Shown here: in pieces, positions 11,200 through 21,682 of the stretch
Layout: each line of letters begins with the position of its first letter
Numbering within the stretch: the first letter of the stretch is position 1
Origin: an uncultured Pseudomonadales bacterium
GTDB lineage: Bacteria > Pseudomonadota > Gammaproteobacteria > Pseudomonadales > UBA7434
Length of the DNA: 64,000 bases
Direction of reading: 5' to 3'
Assembly: GCA_943788835.1 (NCBI GenBank)
Contig: CALSRU010000001.1
Span: 313,331-377,330, forward strand
The notes under the pieces: generated by a model
Database searches by the model: none
Told to the model about the DNA's origin: nothing
Seen by the model: only the letters and a program-made list of their open reading frames with translations
Program-made: the position numbers and the translations under genes

Positions 11200-12246
11200 T
11201 CACTTTTTTTGCGATTCAAGTATATGTTTGTAGCTAGCAACCCGGTAGGGGTGAATGTCACCATTGTCGAAGGCTTGCTGTAAAGCACAGCCAGCACTGA
11301 CGCCATGTTCACAGTCGCGAAAACGGCAGCGACTAGCATGTTCACGAAATTCGCTTAGCCCGTCAATAATATCGTCGTGACTCAGATGCCACAATGCAAA
11401 TTCGCGAATACCGGGTGAATCAATGATCGCGCTTATTTGATCAGATTCGTCGGTATCTAAAAAATAGAGTTGTGCGTTAGTAGTGGTATGGCGTCCTTTT
11501 TCGTTAGCTTGCGAAATCTGCCCAATGTTCGCCACTATCTGACCGCTAAGCTTGTTAATGATGGACGACTTGCCAACGCCTGATTGGCCCACCAGAATTG
11601 AGGTTTTTCCACCCAGTACTTCATTGAGTTCGAATGTCTTTGCTGAAGGTAGGTCGGTGGTGTCTGACGTGCCGTTATCATTAGATTGATACTGATAGAC
11701 CGGGTAGCCGAGGCTGAGATATATATCAACTAAATCATTTAGCTCGGCCAGGGCTTCCGCACTACTCGGTTCGCTGAGCAAATCCGTTTTATTGATCAGT
11801 AGCGCGGCGCGGATGCCGGAGTTTTCTGCGGCAATAAGATAGCGATCAATTAAGTTAATAATAGGCTCTGGTTGTGGAGCTATAACTAAAAGAATGAGAT
11901 CGATATTGGCGGCAACTGGTTTTGGGTCGTGGTAGGGGCGGGGTCGACTGATGACGGATGTGCGCTTTTCTAGCGCCTCTATAACACCGCTTTCGGCATG
12001 TTTTTCAGCAGGGCGCCACAGCACATGATCGCCACATACGATGGCAGGTAGATTGGCTCGCACATGGCAGCGAAACAAGGTATCGATGTTGATCGGCTTG
12101 CCGTCACTCGTAGCTACGACTTCAACTTCATTGCCGTAGTGCACGGCTATAACTCCAGGCAGGCAATCACTGGTATTAGCTAGTGCCGCGTCATGATTCT
12201 CAGCTATTCGATTGCGTTGTTGTTTGTTGAGCTTACGTTTTGCCAT
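11200..12246 (-). CDS. rsgA: Small ribosomal subunit biogenesis GTPase RsgA
   Basis: circularly permuted GTPase motifs (NKTDLL, GQSGVGKSSIIN, DSPGIREF), C-terminal zinc site (CRFRDCEHGVSAGC); start placed at MAKRKLNKQQ. Confidence 0.95.
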   Translation of the reverse strand: MAKRKLNKQQRNRIAENHDAALANTSDCLPGVIAVHYGNEVEVVATSDGKPINIDTLFRCHVRANLPAIVCGDHVLWRPAEKHAESGVIEALEKRTSVISRPRPYHDPKPVAANIDLILLVIAPQPEPIINLIDRYLIAAENSGIRAALLINKTDLLSEPSSAEALAELNDLVDIYLSLGYPVYQYQSNDNGTSDTTDLPSAKTFELNEVLGGKTSILVGQSGVGKSSIINKLSGQIVANIGQISQANEKGRHTTTNAQLYFLDTDESDQISAIIDSPGIREFALWHLSHDDIIDGLSEFREHASRCRFRDCEHGVSAGCALQQAFDNGDIHPYRVASYKHILESQKK

Positions 12247-12502
12247 GGGACCCATTTTTTGACGAAAAATATAGGAATGTTACAGGCGAACGTTTACGAG
12301 CACCTGCGCACGCGCAAGGGTTTATGTCATGGCGAGCATGATAGGCGCCCAGTAGTTCGTCCATCATTAATGTTTATTACCCGCATTGTTTGACATTAGT
12401 TAGCGCATGCTAATACAAAGCCGACCAATAGTTATATTATGCACTTAAATGCCGTTCTCAAGCATGGCTATAATTGACGTTGTTAAGTAGGAGCAGCAGA
12501 GT

Positions 12503-13045
12503 ATGCAAGAACTAAATCGTTTAATTTGGATTGACCTCGAAATGACGGGCCTTTCGCCCGAGCAAGATGTCATCATCGAGATTGCAACCATTGTCACTGA
12601 CGCCGATCTTAGAACAATTGCCGAAGGCCCGACGCTAGCTATTCATCAGTCTGACGAAAGACTCGCTGGCATGGACGAATGGAACACCCGTCAGCATGGT
12701 GGATCAGGCCTTACGCAGCGCGTGCGAGAGAGTCAAATCAGCATGGCAGATGCTGAGCAGCAAACGTTGAAGTTTTTACAAAAGCATCTCGAGGCGGGTC
12801 ATTCGCCCATGTGTGGGAATAGTATTTGCCAAGATAGACGGTTCATGGCTCGTTATATGCCCAAGCTAGAAGCTTTTTTTCATTATAGGAATTTGGATGT
12901 CAGCACTCTCAAGGAGCTAGCTCGCCGCTGGAAGCCAGAGGTGCTCAGCGGTATGAAGAAGAAAGCTAGTCATCTTGCGCTTGACGACATCAAAGACTCG
13001 ATCGAAGAGTTACGATACTACCGGGGGAAATTTTTTAACTTGTAG
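12503..13045 (+). CDS. orn: Oligoribonuclease
   Basis: [44 protein letters not shown]. Confidence 0.97.
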   Translation: MQELNRLIWIDLEMTGLSPEQDVIIEIATIVTDADLRTIAEGPTLAIHQSDERLAGMDEWNTRQHGGSGLTQRVRESQISMADAEQQTLKFLQKHLEAGHSPMCGNSICQDRRFMARYMPKLEAFFHYRNLDVSTLKELARRWKPEVLSGMKKKASHLALDDIKDSIEELRYYRGKFFNL

Positions 13046-13058
13046 GCAGTGTTGATGC

Positions 13059-14339
13059 CTAAGTTATTTTTCCGGTTTTTTGTCGTTTCATTGATTTGAA
13101 AAATTCATCGTTAGTTTTGGTGTCCTTGAGCTTGTCGATTAAAAACTCAATCGCAGCAGTGTCTTCCATTGAATGAAGTAGCTTACGCAAAATCCACATG
13201 TGCTGCAGTTCTTCGTCCGAAGTTAACAGCTCTTCTCTGCGCGTGCCTGAGCGGCGGATATTGATTGCAGGATAGACCCTTTTCTCGGCAATTTTCCGAT
13301 CGAGGTGCAATTCCATGTTGCCCGTGCCCTTAAACTCTTCGTAAATGACTTCGTCCATTTTTGAACCGGTATCAATTAAAGCAGTGGCAATGATAGTTAG
13401 GCTGCCACCTTCTTCAATATTTCGTGCGGCACCAAAAAAACGTTTGGGTCGCTCTAGCGCATGAGCATCAACACCACCGGTGAGTACTTTTCCTGATGAG
13501 GGAATGATCGTGTTATAGGCCCGCGCAAGTCGCGTAATAGAGTCGAGCAAAATGACCACATTTTTTTTGTGCTCAGTCAGTCGTTTAGCTTTTTCGATAA
13601 CCATTTCGGCCACTTGGACATGTCGTGCTGGCGGTTCATCGAAGGTGCTAGCAATAACTTCGGCAGCCCGCACAGAGCGAACCATTTCTGTAACCTCTTC
13701 TGGGCGCTCATCGATTAATAGTACGATGACATAACACTCCGGATCATTGCGGATAATTGCCTGCGCCATATGTTGTAAAATAAGCGTTTTACCGGCTTTT
13801 GGCGGCGAAACGATGAGCCCACGCTGGCCTTTACCTATCGGCGCACTTAAATCAATAATACGGCCTGAAAGATCCTCTGTGCTGCCATTTCCAGCTTCTA
13901 AAGTAAGCCGCTCATCAGGAAATAAAGGCGTTAAGTTTTCAAAGAGTATTTTTTGTTTTGAATTGTCAGGCTTATCGAAATTGATTTCGTTAACTTTCAG
14001 TAGTGCAAAATAGCGCTCGCCATCTTTGGGTGGGCGAATCTTTCCAGCTACCGTGTCACCTGTACGTAAATTGAACCGTCGGATTTGACTAGGTGAGACA
14101 TAAATATCGTCGGGGCCGGCTAAGTATGAGCTATCGCCCGATCGTAAAAAGCCAAAGCCATCTTGTAAAATTTCTAACACACCATCGCCGGAAATATCTT
14201 CGCCGCTTTTTGCGTGTTTTTTCAAAATTGAAAAAATAATATCTTGCTTACGTGAGCGGGCAACATTATCTAATCCCATTTCTTCGGCTATTTTGACGAG
14301 GTCTGATATGGGCTTATTTTTAAGATCAGTTAGGTTCAT
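13059..14339 (-). CDS. rho: Transcription termination factor Rho
   Basis: [68 protein letters not shown]. Confidence 0.98.
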   Translation of the reverse strand: MNLTDLKNKPISDLVKIAEEMGLDNVARSRKQDIIFSILKKHAKSGEDISGDGVLEILQDGFGFLRSGDSSYLAGPDDIYVSPSQIRRFNLRTGDTVAGKIRPPKDGERYFALLKVNEINFDKPDNSKQKILFENLTPLFPDERLTLEAGNGSTEDLSGRIIDLSAPIGKGQRGLIVSPPKAGKTLILQHMAQAIIRNDPECYVIVLLIDERPEEVTEMVRSVRAAEVIASTFDEPPARHVQVAEMVIEKAKRLTEHKKNVVILLDSITRLARAYNTIIPSSGKVLTGGVDAHALERPKRFFGAARNIEEGGSLTIIATALIDTGSKMDEVIYEEFKGTGNMELHLDRKIAEKRVYPAINIRRSGTRREELLTSDEELQHMWILRKLLHSMEDTAAIEFLIDKLKDTKTNDEFFKSMKRQKTGKIT

Positions 14340-15021
14340 GGTCTATGTGCTTTCATCTGTGGTTGTTTAATTTAGATGTTTAAAATGCGTGATTAAATTT
14401 TTGGATACTTAAAAATAGCTGTAAGGCCCGCTGTTGGTGCTTGCAGTTTTCCTATAATAGGCCAGTTAAAATGTCGCGCCCTGTATGGCTTTGAAACTTT
14501 TGTTGACTGCGCGCGTACGGCACACTGCGGCTATTGGTGGATGATGTTTGGCTCATTTACAGTTTGGTGTTGCCATCATCGCTTGTGCGGTTAAATTTTC
14601 CGCGTGCGCTGCTCTCATGTTGGCGCGATTGATTCAATTTGATCGGCAAGCTTTTGGGTCTTTCAATCTATACAAACGGAGCGAAGTCAGCAAATTAGTG
14701 CCACAGTATGAAAAGCTGAATTACGGCAGTGCAGAGTTGGCTGAAACGCTGGGTTCACAAAAAAGTTAATCGCTTGGCCTAGCATCGAAGATGAACAAAA
14801 AGAGCCGGTTCAAAAAGTGCCAAAATAGCGAGTTAGGGGGCCGAGCGAACTAACGGAAAGAACTATAAGAATGTAGTTATAATTTAACTTTAGCACCGTT
14901 TTTACTGATCGTCCAGCGCAAATGCGTAAATAATCACGCCGAGATATTAGCCTCAATGGACTTAGTGAGGTTTATTAGATGGGGTGGCTCAATGGTAGGT
15001 TGTTTTATTGCCTAGATGACT

Positions 15022-15054
15022 GCCCAGCCCAAGGTGCAGCGGATTGGGCTGGGC
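15022..15054 (-). terminator. Candidate hairpin just downstream of trxA
   Basis: perfect 11-bp inverted repeat gcccagcccaa / ttgggctgggc with 11-nt loop, starting 9 nt after the trxA stop; no strong U-tract follows. Confidence 0.5.
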
Positions 15055-15063
15055 TGAACAGTG

Positions 15064-15390
15064 TTAGATAGCGCCGTTTACAAACTCTTCGAGTTGCGTT
15101 TTAGATAATGCGCCGACTTTTGTGGCCTGAGCATCTCCGCCTTTAAACACCATCAATGTGGGAATGCCTCTAACATTGTATTTTGCTGCCGCCTCTTTAT
15201 TGGAGTCAACATCTACTTTACAGACTTTGAGTTTGCCTTCAAAGTTTGCAGCGACTTCTTCAAGTACAGGTGCAATCATTTTGCATGGCCCACACCATTC
15301 AGCCCAGTAATCAACCAATACAGGTAGCTCGGAATTTATTACCTCTTGCTCAAAAGAGTCGTCGGTAACGTGTACAATGGTGTTGCTCAT
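15064..15390 (-). CDS. trxA: Thioredoxin
   Basis: 108 aa, WAEWCGPCKMIAPVLEE, cis-Pro RGIPTLMVFKGG. Confidence 0.98.
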   Translation of the reverse strand: MSNTIVHVTDDSFEQEVINSELPVLVDYWAEWCGPCKMIAPVLEEVAANFEGKLKVCKVDVDSNKEAAAKYNVRGIPTLMVFKGGDAQATKVGALSKTQLEEFVNGAI

Positions 15391-15717
15391 TTCGGATCTC
15401 CGTAGGTGCTGACCGGTATTAGTCAGGCAATGTTCTGGCTGTTTAGCCGGTGGAGCTATCGTATCATTTGATCAGCTACTTGCAAAAGCCTTTACCTCGC
15501 TCAAATGCATTCCATTTATAGATCTCATGCTGCCGATCTCATGCACAATTTTTGCAAGAGGCTGTTTCTTGTCTAAAAGAAGCATTGTTTGCTGTCCTCT
15601 AGGGTGTGTCCTGCCTACGGGCTGATGGTTCTTGGGCTCTGAAATTCGATAGATCATGTACTTGAAATCCCTAACCAAAAATAGCGCCAGCAATTTATTA
15701 AGATGGATTATTAATTT

Positions 15718-17853
15718 ATGAACAAGACTCGAGCTCTTTTAATTATAGTCATAGCAGCCGCTATCTCGGCCTATTTAGTTTTCGATTTAGGGACACTTTT
15801 TTCCCTCGATAATTTTGTGGAGAAAAAACAGCTGATTACTGACTATGTTGATGAAAATTTTGTCCTCGCGGCAATACTTTATGCTCTTTTATACGTGCTG
15901 GTGTTTGCTTTTGCATTGCCTGTAGGCGCCGTTTTGACGCTCGTTGGCGGAGCCGTCTTCGGCTTGGCTTGGGGCACAGTCTTGGTTTCATTTGCTAGCA
16001 CTATCGGCTCAACCATGGCTTTTTTGGCTGCACGCTATTTGTTGCGTGATTGGGTGGCGCAGCGATTTGCTCGGCGCATGCAGCCTATTGATCAAGGCAT
16101 TGAAAAAGATGGTGCATTTTATTTATTTACGCTGCGCTTGGTGCCAGTATTTCCACCTGCGCTCATTAATTTAGCGATGGGTGTAACTTCTTTAAAAACT
16201 TGGACTTTTTACTGGGTAAGTCAACTAGGTATGCTGGCGGGCACGGCAGTCTATGTGAATGCTGGTACTGCTCTGGGTAATTTGCAGCCGGGTGAGCCAA
16301 TTCTCACCTCGAATTTAGTCATAGCTTTTGTCTTGCTCGGCCTGTTCCCACTGCTCGCCAAGCGCAGTTTAGATTTTTTTAAGGGTCGTCGTATTTATGC
16401 CGGCTACACCAAGCCCAAACACTTTGATACCAATATGGTTGTTATTGGCGCGGGCTCCGGCGGCTTAGTTAGTGCTTATATAGCGGCTCAAGTTAAAGCT
16501 AGCGTTACCTTAGTTGAAAGAGACAAGATGGGCGGTGACTGCCTCAACACTGGCTGTGTACCCAGTAAGGCTTTGTTGCGCTCAGCCAAAATTGCGCACT
16601 ATGTTAGCCGAGCTAAAGAATTTGGCCTCAATACGGGCCCAGTTGCAACCGACTTTGCAGCAGTCATGGATCGCGTGCATCGAGCTATCGCTACTATCGA
16701 GCCTCACGATTCGGTTGAGCGCTATAGCGAGCTAGGAGTTGACTGCATTCAAGGAGAGGCGGTCATTGTTTCACCATGGGAAGTGCAGGTTGGCGATAAG
16801 ATCATTACAACTCAAAATATTGTTATTGCTTCAGGTGGCAGGCCGCGCATGGTTGCGATACCAGGAGTTGAGCAGATTGCAGCATACAACTCGGATACGA
16901 TATGGGGTTTGCGTGAGCAGCCGCAGCACTTACTTGTTATTGGGGCCGGGCCAATTGGCTGTGAATTAGCGCAGGCTTTTGCGCGCTTAGGTAGTCGGGT
17001 AACGATACTCACAAACGATTCGAATATTATGCCACGCGAAGATGCCGATGTTAGCGATGTCGTCTTGCAGCAATTTTTAGAGGAGGGTATTGAATTTGCA
17101 TTCGAGCATACAATGCAGCGCTTTGAGTCATCGGCGCAAGGGCATGTGTTAGTTGCTGAGCACCATGGTCAGCAAAGAAGTATTGATTTTACTCATGCCT
17201 TGTTTGCTGTGGGTCGCGATGCCAATACTCAAAATATGGGTTTGGAAGCGCTCGGTATCGATTTAACTGAGCATGGAACTATCGATGTGGACGAATATTT
17301 ACGCACGGCTTATCCTAATATTTATGCAGTAGGCGATGTGGCTGGTCCCTATCAGTTTACTCATATGGCCTCGCATCAGGCCTGGTATGCGGCGGTTAAT
17401 GCGTTGTTTGGCCGATTTAAAATGTTTAAGGTCGATTACTCAATTGTGCCGTGGGCAACATTCACCGACCCTGAGGTGGCTCGAGTTGGCTTGAGTGAAA
17501 CTGAAGCTAAAGCGCAAGCAATTAATTTTGAAGTTACGCAGTATTCACTCGATGATCTTGATCGTGCCATAGCTGATGGCGAGGCGCGTGGTTTTGTTAA
17601 AGTGATTACGGCAAAAGGCAACGATAAGATTTTGGGCGCTACCATAGTTGGGTATCACGCCGGTGAGTTGCTTAATGAGTTTATTGCGACTATGAAAAGA
17701 GGCGGGCGGCTCAATGATATCTTAAGCACAATCCATATTTATCCAACACTTGGCGAGGCTAATAAGTTTGTTGCCGGTGAGTGGCGCAAAGCCAATAAGC
17801 CAGAAAAGCTGTTGGCTTTTGTTGCTCGATTTCATCGTTGGACTCGATCTTAA
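15718..17853 (+). CDS. Fusion of N-terminal VTT/TVP38 (DedA-like) membrane domain and FAD-dependent pyridine nucleotide-disulfide oxidoreductase
   Basis: membrane domain with RLVPVFPPALINLAMGVT; Rossmann VVIGAGSGGLVSAYIAAQ; redox-active GGDCLNTGCVPSKALL; NAD-binding GAGPIGCELAQAF. Confidence 0.9.
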   Translation: MNKTRALLIIVIAAAISAYLVFDLGTLFSLDNFVEKKQLITDYVDENFVLAAILYALLYVLVFAFALPVGAVLTLVGGAVFGLAWGTVLVSFASTIGSTMAFLAARYLLRDWVAQRFARRMQPIDQGIEKDGAFYLFTLRLVPVFPPALINLAMGVTSLKTWTFYWVSQLGMLAGTAVYVNAGTALGNLQPGEPILTSNLVIAFVLLGLFPLLAKRSLDFFKGRRIYAGYTKPKHFDTNMVVIGAGSGGLVSAYIAAQVKASVTLVERDKMGGDCLNTGCVPSKALLRSAKIAHYVSRAKEFGLNTGPVATDFAAVMDRVHRAIATIEPHDSVERYSELGVDCIQGEAVIVSPWEVQVGDKIITTQNIVIASGGRPRMVAIPGVEQIAAYNSDTIWGLREQPQHLLVIGAGPIGCELAQAFARLGSRVTILTNDSNIMPREDADVSDVVLQQFLEEGIEFAFEHTMQRFESSAQGHVLVAEHHGQQRSIDFTHALFAVGRDANTQNMGLEALGIDLTEHGTIDVDEYLRTAYPNIYAVGDVAGPYQFTHMASHQAWYAAVNALFGRFKMFKVDYSIVPWATFTDPEVARVGLSETEAKAQAINFEVTQYSLDDLDRAIADGEARGFVKVITAKGNDKILGATIVGYHAGELLNEFIATMKRGGRLNDILSTIHIYPTLGEANKFVAGEWRKANKPEKLLAFVARFHRWTRS

Positions 17854-17874
17854 TGGGGTGGCATTTATTTTAAT

Positions 17875-18072
17875 TTAGTAGTGCGGCGGCTTCTCATCGA
17901 TTGGTGCAGCGTCGTTAGGCGATATGTTCAGCCGGTCTTTTAAGTTATTAAAAGCGCCATTTAATAAGTCGATGGTTTTTTGCTGGGCATAGACAACATC
18001 CGATAGCTCATTAATATGCTGTTCTAAAAAAGCGATCTTTGTTTCTAATTCAACTTGTCGGTCGCGCATCAT
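17875..18072 (-). CDS. slyX: SlyX family protein
   Basis: 65 aa coiled coil: VELETKIAFLEQHINELSDVVYAQQKTID...PPHY C-terminus. Confidence 0.88.
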   Translation of the reverse strand: MMRDRQVELETKIAFLEQHINELSDVVYAQQKTIDLLNGAFNNLKDRLNISPNDAAPIDEKPPHY

Positions 18073-18139
18073 TTTTTCTCTTATCGACTAGTCATGGATG
18101 TCTGTGCTGCGGCTAATGCGTAATGCGCATCAGTCTTGA

Positions 18140-19183
18140 TCAGCAACAGCCGCTTGTCGGCTTTTTTTGCACATCGAATGGAAGTGTGGCTGTGCTGCTG
18201 GTAGGAAATAAACCTACGTGCGCGCCATCGCCAGCATGCAGCTCAAAATGATCTTTGAAGCGTGACTCGCTAAGCATTTTAAAAGTATTGCTGCATATCG
18301 GTACTGGTTTGTCTTTTTCGAAAGCAAATTGTTTGTCGAAAATAATTCGTTCTGCGTTATTTTCAATACCGCCTTTGTAGCATGCTGTATGCGCGTAATT
18401 TTCTTGGCTGTTTTCCAGTGAATCTATTTTAAATAGGCGATAGGTGGCTGAATAAAAGTTGATTGGCCCAACGAGTTTCTTGATTGCTTCGTTGTCGATG
18501 CCTAGCGGCCGATCTTCCACTAATCGTGGGTCGGCGAAGCCGTTGCGTTTTGCTGTATTGATAAAATCGTTCCAATACAGCGCACCACTGAGGCACTCGC
18601 CATAAAGCAATTCGTTTGCCACCAGTGCTTTTGGTACTCTGCGGTCGGCGTAAACGTCAGAAAAATACATTTCACCGCCTGGTTTTAGCAAGCGATGCGT
18701 TTGTTCGAGTACGGCATCTTTGTCAGAGGATAGATTGATAACGCAGTTGGACACAATCAAATCAAAGCTATTGTCTTCAAAGCCAAGTTCGTCAAGCTTT
18801 TCAATATAGCCTTTGTGGAATTCTACGTTGCTTGCGGCATAACCAAATGCCTTGGCATGGAAGTCGCGATATTCCCGAGCGACGGCTAATTGTTCGTCGG
18901 TCATGTCAACACCCACAACGCTCCCATGTTCGCCCACTAGGGCGGACAGTGCATAGACATCGCGCCCAGATCCGCTACCTAAGTCCAATATGCGCAAGCC
19001 TTCCAGTGCATCCGGTGCAACTAATCCGCAGCCGTAATAACGGTTGATGACCTCTTCATGAAGTTGGGCAAACACTTTCTGTAAATGCTGCGGCGGCGCG
19101 TCTAGGGTACAGCATGCATCAGTTTGCAAGTCGGCTGAGCTTTGCAGGGTTTTGCCGTAGTAATCTTTAACATGATCTAGCAT
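18140..19183 (-). CDS. arsM: Arsenite (As(III)) S-adenosylmethionine methyltransferase, AS3MT/ArsM family
   Basis: VKDYYGKTLQSSADLQTDACC, RYYGCGLV, ILDLGSGSGRDVYALS, VSNCVINLSSDKDAVL, YGECLSGALYW, C-terminal SGCC; start uncertain because the open frame extends to 19444. Confidence 0.88.
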   Translation of the reverse strand: MLDHVKDYYGKTLQSSADLQTDACCTLDAPPQHLQKVFAQLHEEVINRYYGCGLVAPDALEGLRILDLGSGSGRDVYALSALVGEHGSVVGVDMTDEQLAVAREYRDFHAKAFGYAASNVEFHKGYIEKLDELGFEDNSFDLIVSNCVINLSSDKDAVLEQTHRLLKPGGEMYFSDVYADRRVPKALVANELLYGECLSGALYWNDFINTAKRNGFADPRLVEDRPLGIDNEAIKKLVGPINFYSATYRLFKIDSLENSQENYAHTACYKGGIENNAERIIFDKQFAFEKDKPVPICSNTFKMLSESRFKDHFELHAGDGAHVGLFPTSSTATLPFDVQKKPTSGCC

Positions 19184-19535
19184 CAGAGTTGTATCCGTAG
19201 GGCTACTGGTTGAAGCTTTGTGCTGGCCACCTATGTGGCGGCCGCTGAGCATTATGTTGATCCAGTGCGCGCTGTTACTTACTGGTATATTGCATTGTAC
19301 TGGCTGCGCGCTCGGTGCAACACCCCTGCGGTTTGAATGGTGCAGTTTTTTGCCTAGGCCCTTAAATATATGCGAGTCAATGGTGCTTGTCTGGTCTTGG
19401 TTTGCCAACATTTTTTTGGCGGGAAATGAAATCGATGCCGTCATTGTATGCTCGACAAATACAATCGGAGTCGCTACGATTATGGATTAATCGGTATGTC
19501 CAAACTCACTTTAACAATTACTTAGGGTTTACTCT

Positions 19536-20255
19536 ATGAAAGCGCCACGCTTAGCTATTTCTGTTGTCATTATGTCTAGTCTTTTAGCCGCCTGTAATCA
19601 ATCTCAAGAGGGCTTGCCTCGCGCCTCTGAAATTCCAGAAACTGACGAACAAAAGCAAAGTTATTCTTTGGGTCAGAGCATGGGTGCTAGCTTGGCATCA
19701 GCAAATATCGAATATGATCCAGCTTTCTTTAATGCTGGCTTTTATGATGCCGCCGAGGGCGTTCAACGTATGACGCAGGAGGAGATGCAGGCAGTGCTCC
19801 AGACTATGCAGCAGCAGGCGCAAGAGAAACAAATGGCGGCTCGAGAGATTGAGATGGCGACTAATAAAGAAGACGCTGATAAGTTCCTGGCAGCTAATGC
19901 GTTAGTCGATGGTGTGGTAACAACCGAAAGTGGATTGCAGTATAAGGTAGTTACTGCTGGGGACGGCGATAAGCCTTCAGCTGAAGATACTGTGACGGTG
20001 CACTATGAAGGCCGCCTTATTAATGGCGAAGTCTTCGATAGTTCGATTGAGCGTGGTGAGCCGGCAACTTTCCCTGTGGGCGGTGTGATAGCAGGATGGA
20101 CTGAGGCGCTGCAAATGATGCCGGTGGGTTCAACGTGGCAGTTGGTTATTCCGCCAGAATTGGCTTATGGCGAGCGTGGCGCAGGTGGCCGAATTCTGCC
20201 TAATTCAGCCCTCGTCTTTGACGTCGAGCTTATTAGTATTGCTGATACTGAGTAA
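19536..20255 (+). CDS. FKBP-type peptidyl-prolyl cis-trans isomerase, lipoprotein (FkpA/Mip-like)
   Basis: lipobox SSLLAAC; YSLGQSMG N-domain; VTVHYEGRLINGEVFDSSIERGEPATFPVGGVIAGWTEALQMM; AYGERGAG. Confidence 0.93.
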   Translation: MKAPRLAISVVIMSSLLAACNQSQEGLPRASEIPETDEQKQSYSLGQSMGASLASANIEYDPAFFNAGFYDAAEGVQRMTQEEMQAVLQTMQQQAQEKQMAAREIEMATNKEDADKFLAANALVDGVVTTESGLQYKVVTAGDGDKPSAEDTVTVHYEGRLINGEVFDSSIERGEPATFPVGGVIAGWTEALQMMPVGSTWQLVIPPELAYGERGAGGRILPNSALVFDVELISIADTE

Positions 20256-20284
20256 TTAATGAGTGGTTGATGCTTTTTTATCAT

Positions 20285-21457
20285 TCAGCGCAGTTGATGA
20301 GTGAAGCCATCTGAGGTGATCGCGTAGTAGCTCTCATTTTTGCCAAATGCTAGCGCCAATATAGCGGCGCTGGTTGGCGATGCGCTATTGCGTCGAGTCG
20401 TCGTCCACTTTTTGATTTCTCGCATGCTTGCAACATCCCACAATTGAATAAGCCGATTGCCATTGCCGGTGAGCAAATAGCGCGAATCATTGGAAAATAC
20501 TGCTGCGGTAAAAAGTTGGCCGCGTCGTAAAGCTGATGCTTTTAGCGGTAGTTGATTAATCAAGCTACCATCATCTGTGTTCCAGATTGCTGCCCGGTGG
20601 TATTTAGCCATTGTAAATGCTTTAGTGCCGTCGTCAGAAAATGCGACAAGTTGCACTTCATGCGTGTTCTTCCAGCGTTGTAACTCCTCTCCTGTAGCCA
20701 CATTCCAGAGTCTCGCTGAGTAGTCATCGGAGCCGGTTAAAATAGTGTTGCTGTCGGCATGATAAGCAACTGAATTGACCGGCCCGTCATGATAAAAGGT
20801 TTGTATGACGCCGCCATTTTTGATGTCGAATAGAGCGGCGCTGTGGTTAGTCATCCCCAATAGAGCAAAGTCACCGTTACTCAGTAACGCTATATCGAGA
20901 ATCTGGCTTGGAGCCTTCCAGAATGTTAATCCTTGGCCTGAATTGATGTCCCACAACACCATAGTTTGAGGCTTAGCGGTGACTGCATATTGCAGGTCAG
21001 GAGAAAAAGCAGAAGCTATGACTTTTGAGAAATCACCTTTTTTGTGGTTCCAGTTATATCGGCGCTCATCAGTGAGAACGTCCCATAAGCTGCCACCATG
21101 ATTGATGGATCCTACAATCGCGTGTTCGCCATTGGTGCTGAGTTCGGCGCTATAGAGACCTTGCACGGCATATTCATAGCTTTGGCTAGGGGGTGATCCG
21201 CCCGAGCAGGCGCTGATTAAGAATACGATCGTCGCCAACACCATTGGCAGGCGACAATTGAACTTGCCGGTGTTGCGCAGATTTTTTGCATGATAGGTCA
21301 AGCGAAACGGTTGTTTCACGCATACGATTGACCGCAATCGTCGAAATTTAGTGGGATAAAGCGCGGTATATTTTTTTAACATGAACCGATTGCCGAGCAA
21401 GATTAAACAAGATAGGACTTTAGTAAGACCGTAACGTGATTCGACGGTTGGGCGCAA
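20285..21457 (-). CDS. WD40-repeat lipoprotein (start uncertain)
   Basis: repeats such as GPVNSVAYHADSNTILTGSDDYSARLWNVATGEELQRW; lipobox-like VFLISACSGG suggests the true start lies downstream of the ORF start (Met near 21244 or an upstream alternative start). Confidence 0.75.
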   Translation of the reverse strand: MRPTVESRYGLTKVLSCLILLGNRFMLKKYTALYPTKFRRLRSIVCVKQPFRLTYHAKNLRNTGKFNCRLPMVLATIVFLISACSGGSPPSQSYEYAVQGLYSAELSTNGEHAIVGSINHGGSLWDVLTDERRYNWNHKKGDFSKVIASAFSPDLQYAVTAKPQTMVLWDINSGQGLTFWKAPSQILDIALLSNGDFALLGMTNHSAALFDIKNGGVIQTFYHDGPVNSVAYHADSNTILTGSDDYSARLWNVATGEELQRWKNTHEVQLVAFSDDGTKAFTMAKYHRAAIWNTDDGSLINQLPLKASALRRGQLFTAAVFSNDSRYLLTGNGNRLIQLWDVASMREIKKWTTTRRNSASPTSAAILALAFGKNESYYAITSDGFTHQLR

Positions 21458-21574
21458 GTCGGATCTGTTGTTCGATTGGCATAGATAAGTGAGGGTTTGG
21501 TCGCTTGTTGTTCAGCTGTGGCTAAGAGATTCTGAATTGATAGTGCTGCCATGGCGACTCTGCAGCTATGCACT

Positions 21575-21609
21575 ACATAAGCCTACACCCTAGTGATGCA
21601 GGCTTATGT
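21575..21609. repeat. Inverted repeat (possible terminator/structured RNA) between rsd and the WD40 gene
   Basis: 10-bp arms acataagcct / aggcttatgt. Confidence 0.4.
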
Positions 21610-21682
21610 CACAGTACAAGCAGTCTATTCAGAACTTAAAAATGGAGAGTATTTGTGCGCTTTCTCGGGTTGGGCGCAAATT

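Noticed and set aside
14548-14769. 73-aa ORF on plus strand in the trxA-rho gap
   Set aside because: No recognisable family and no clear ribosome-binding site; likely chance ORF
15472-15693. 73-aa minus ORF between trxA and the VTT fusion gene
   Set aside because: No recognisable domain; probably promoter/leader sequence
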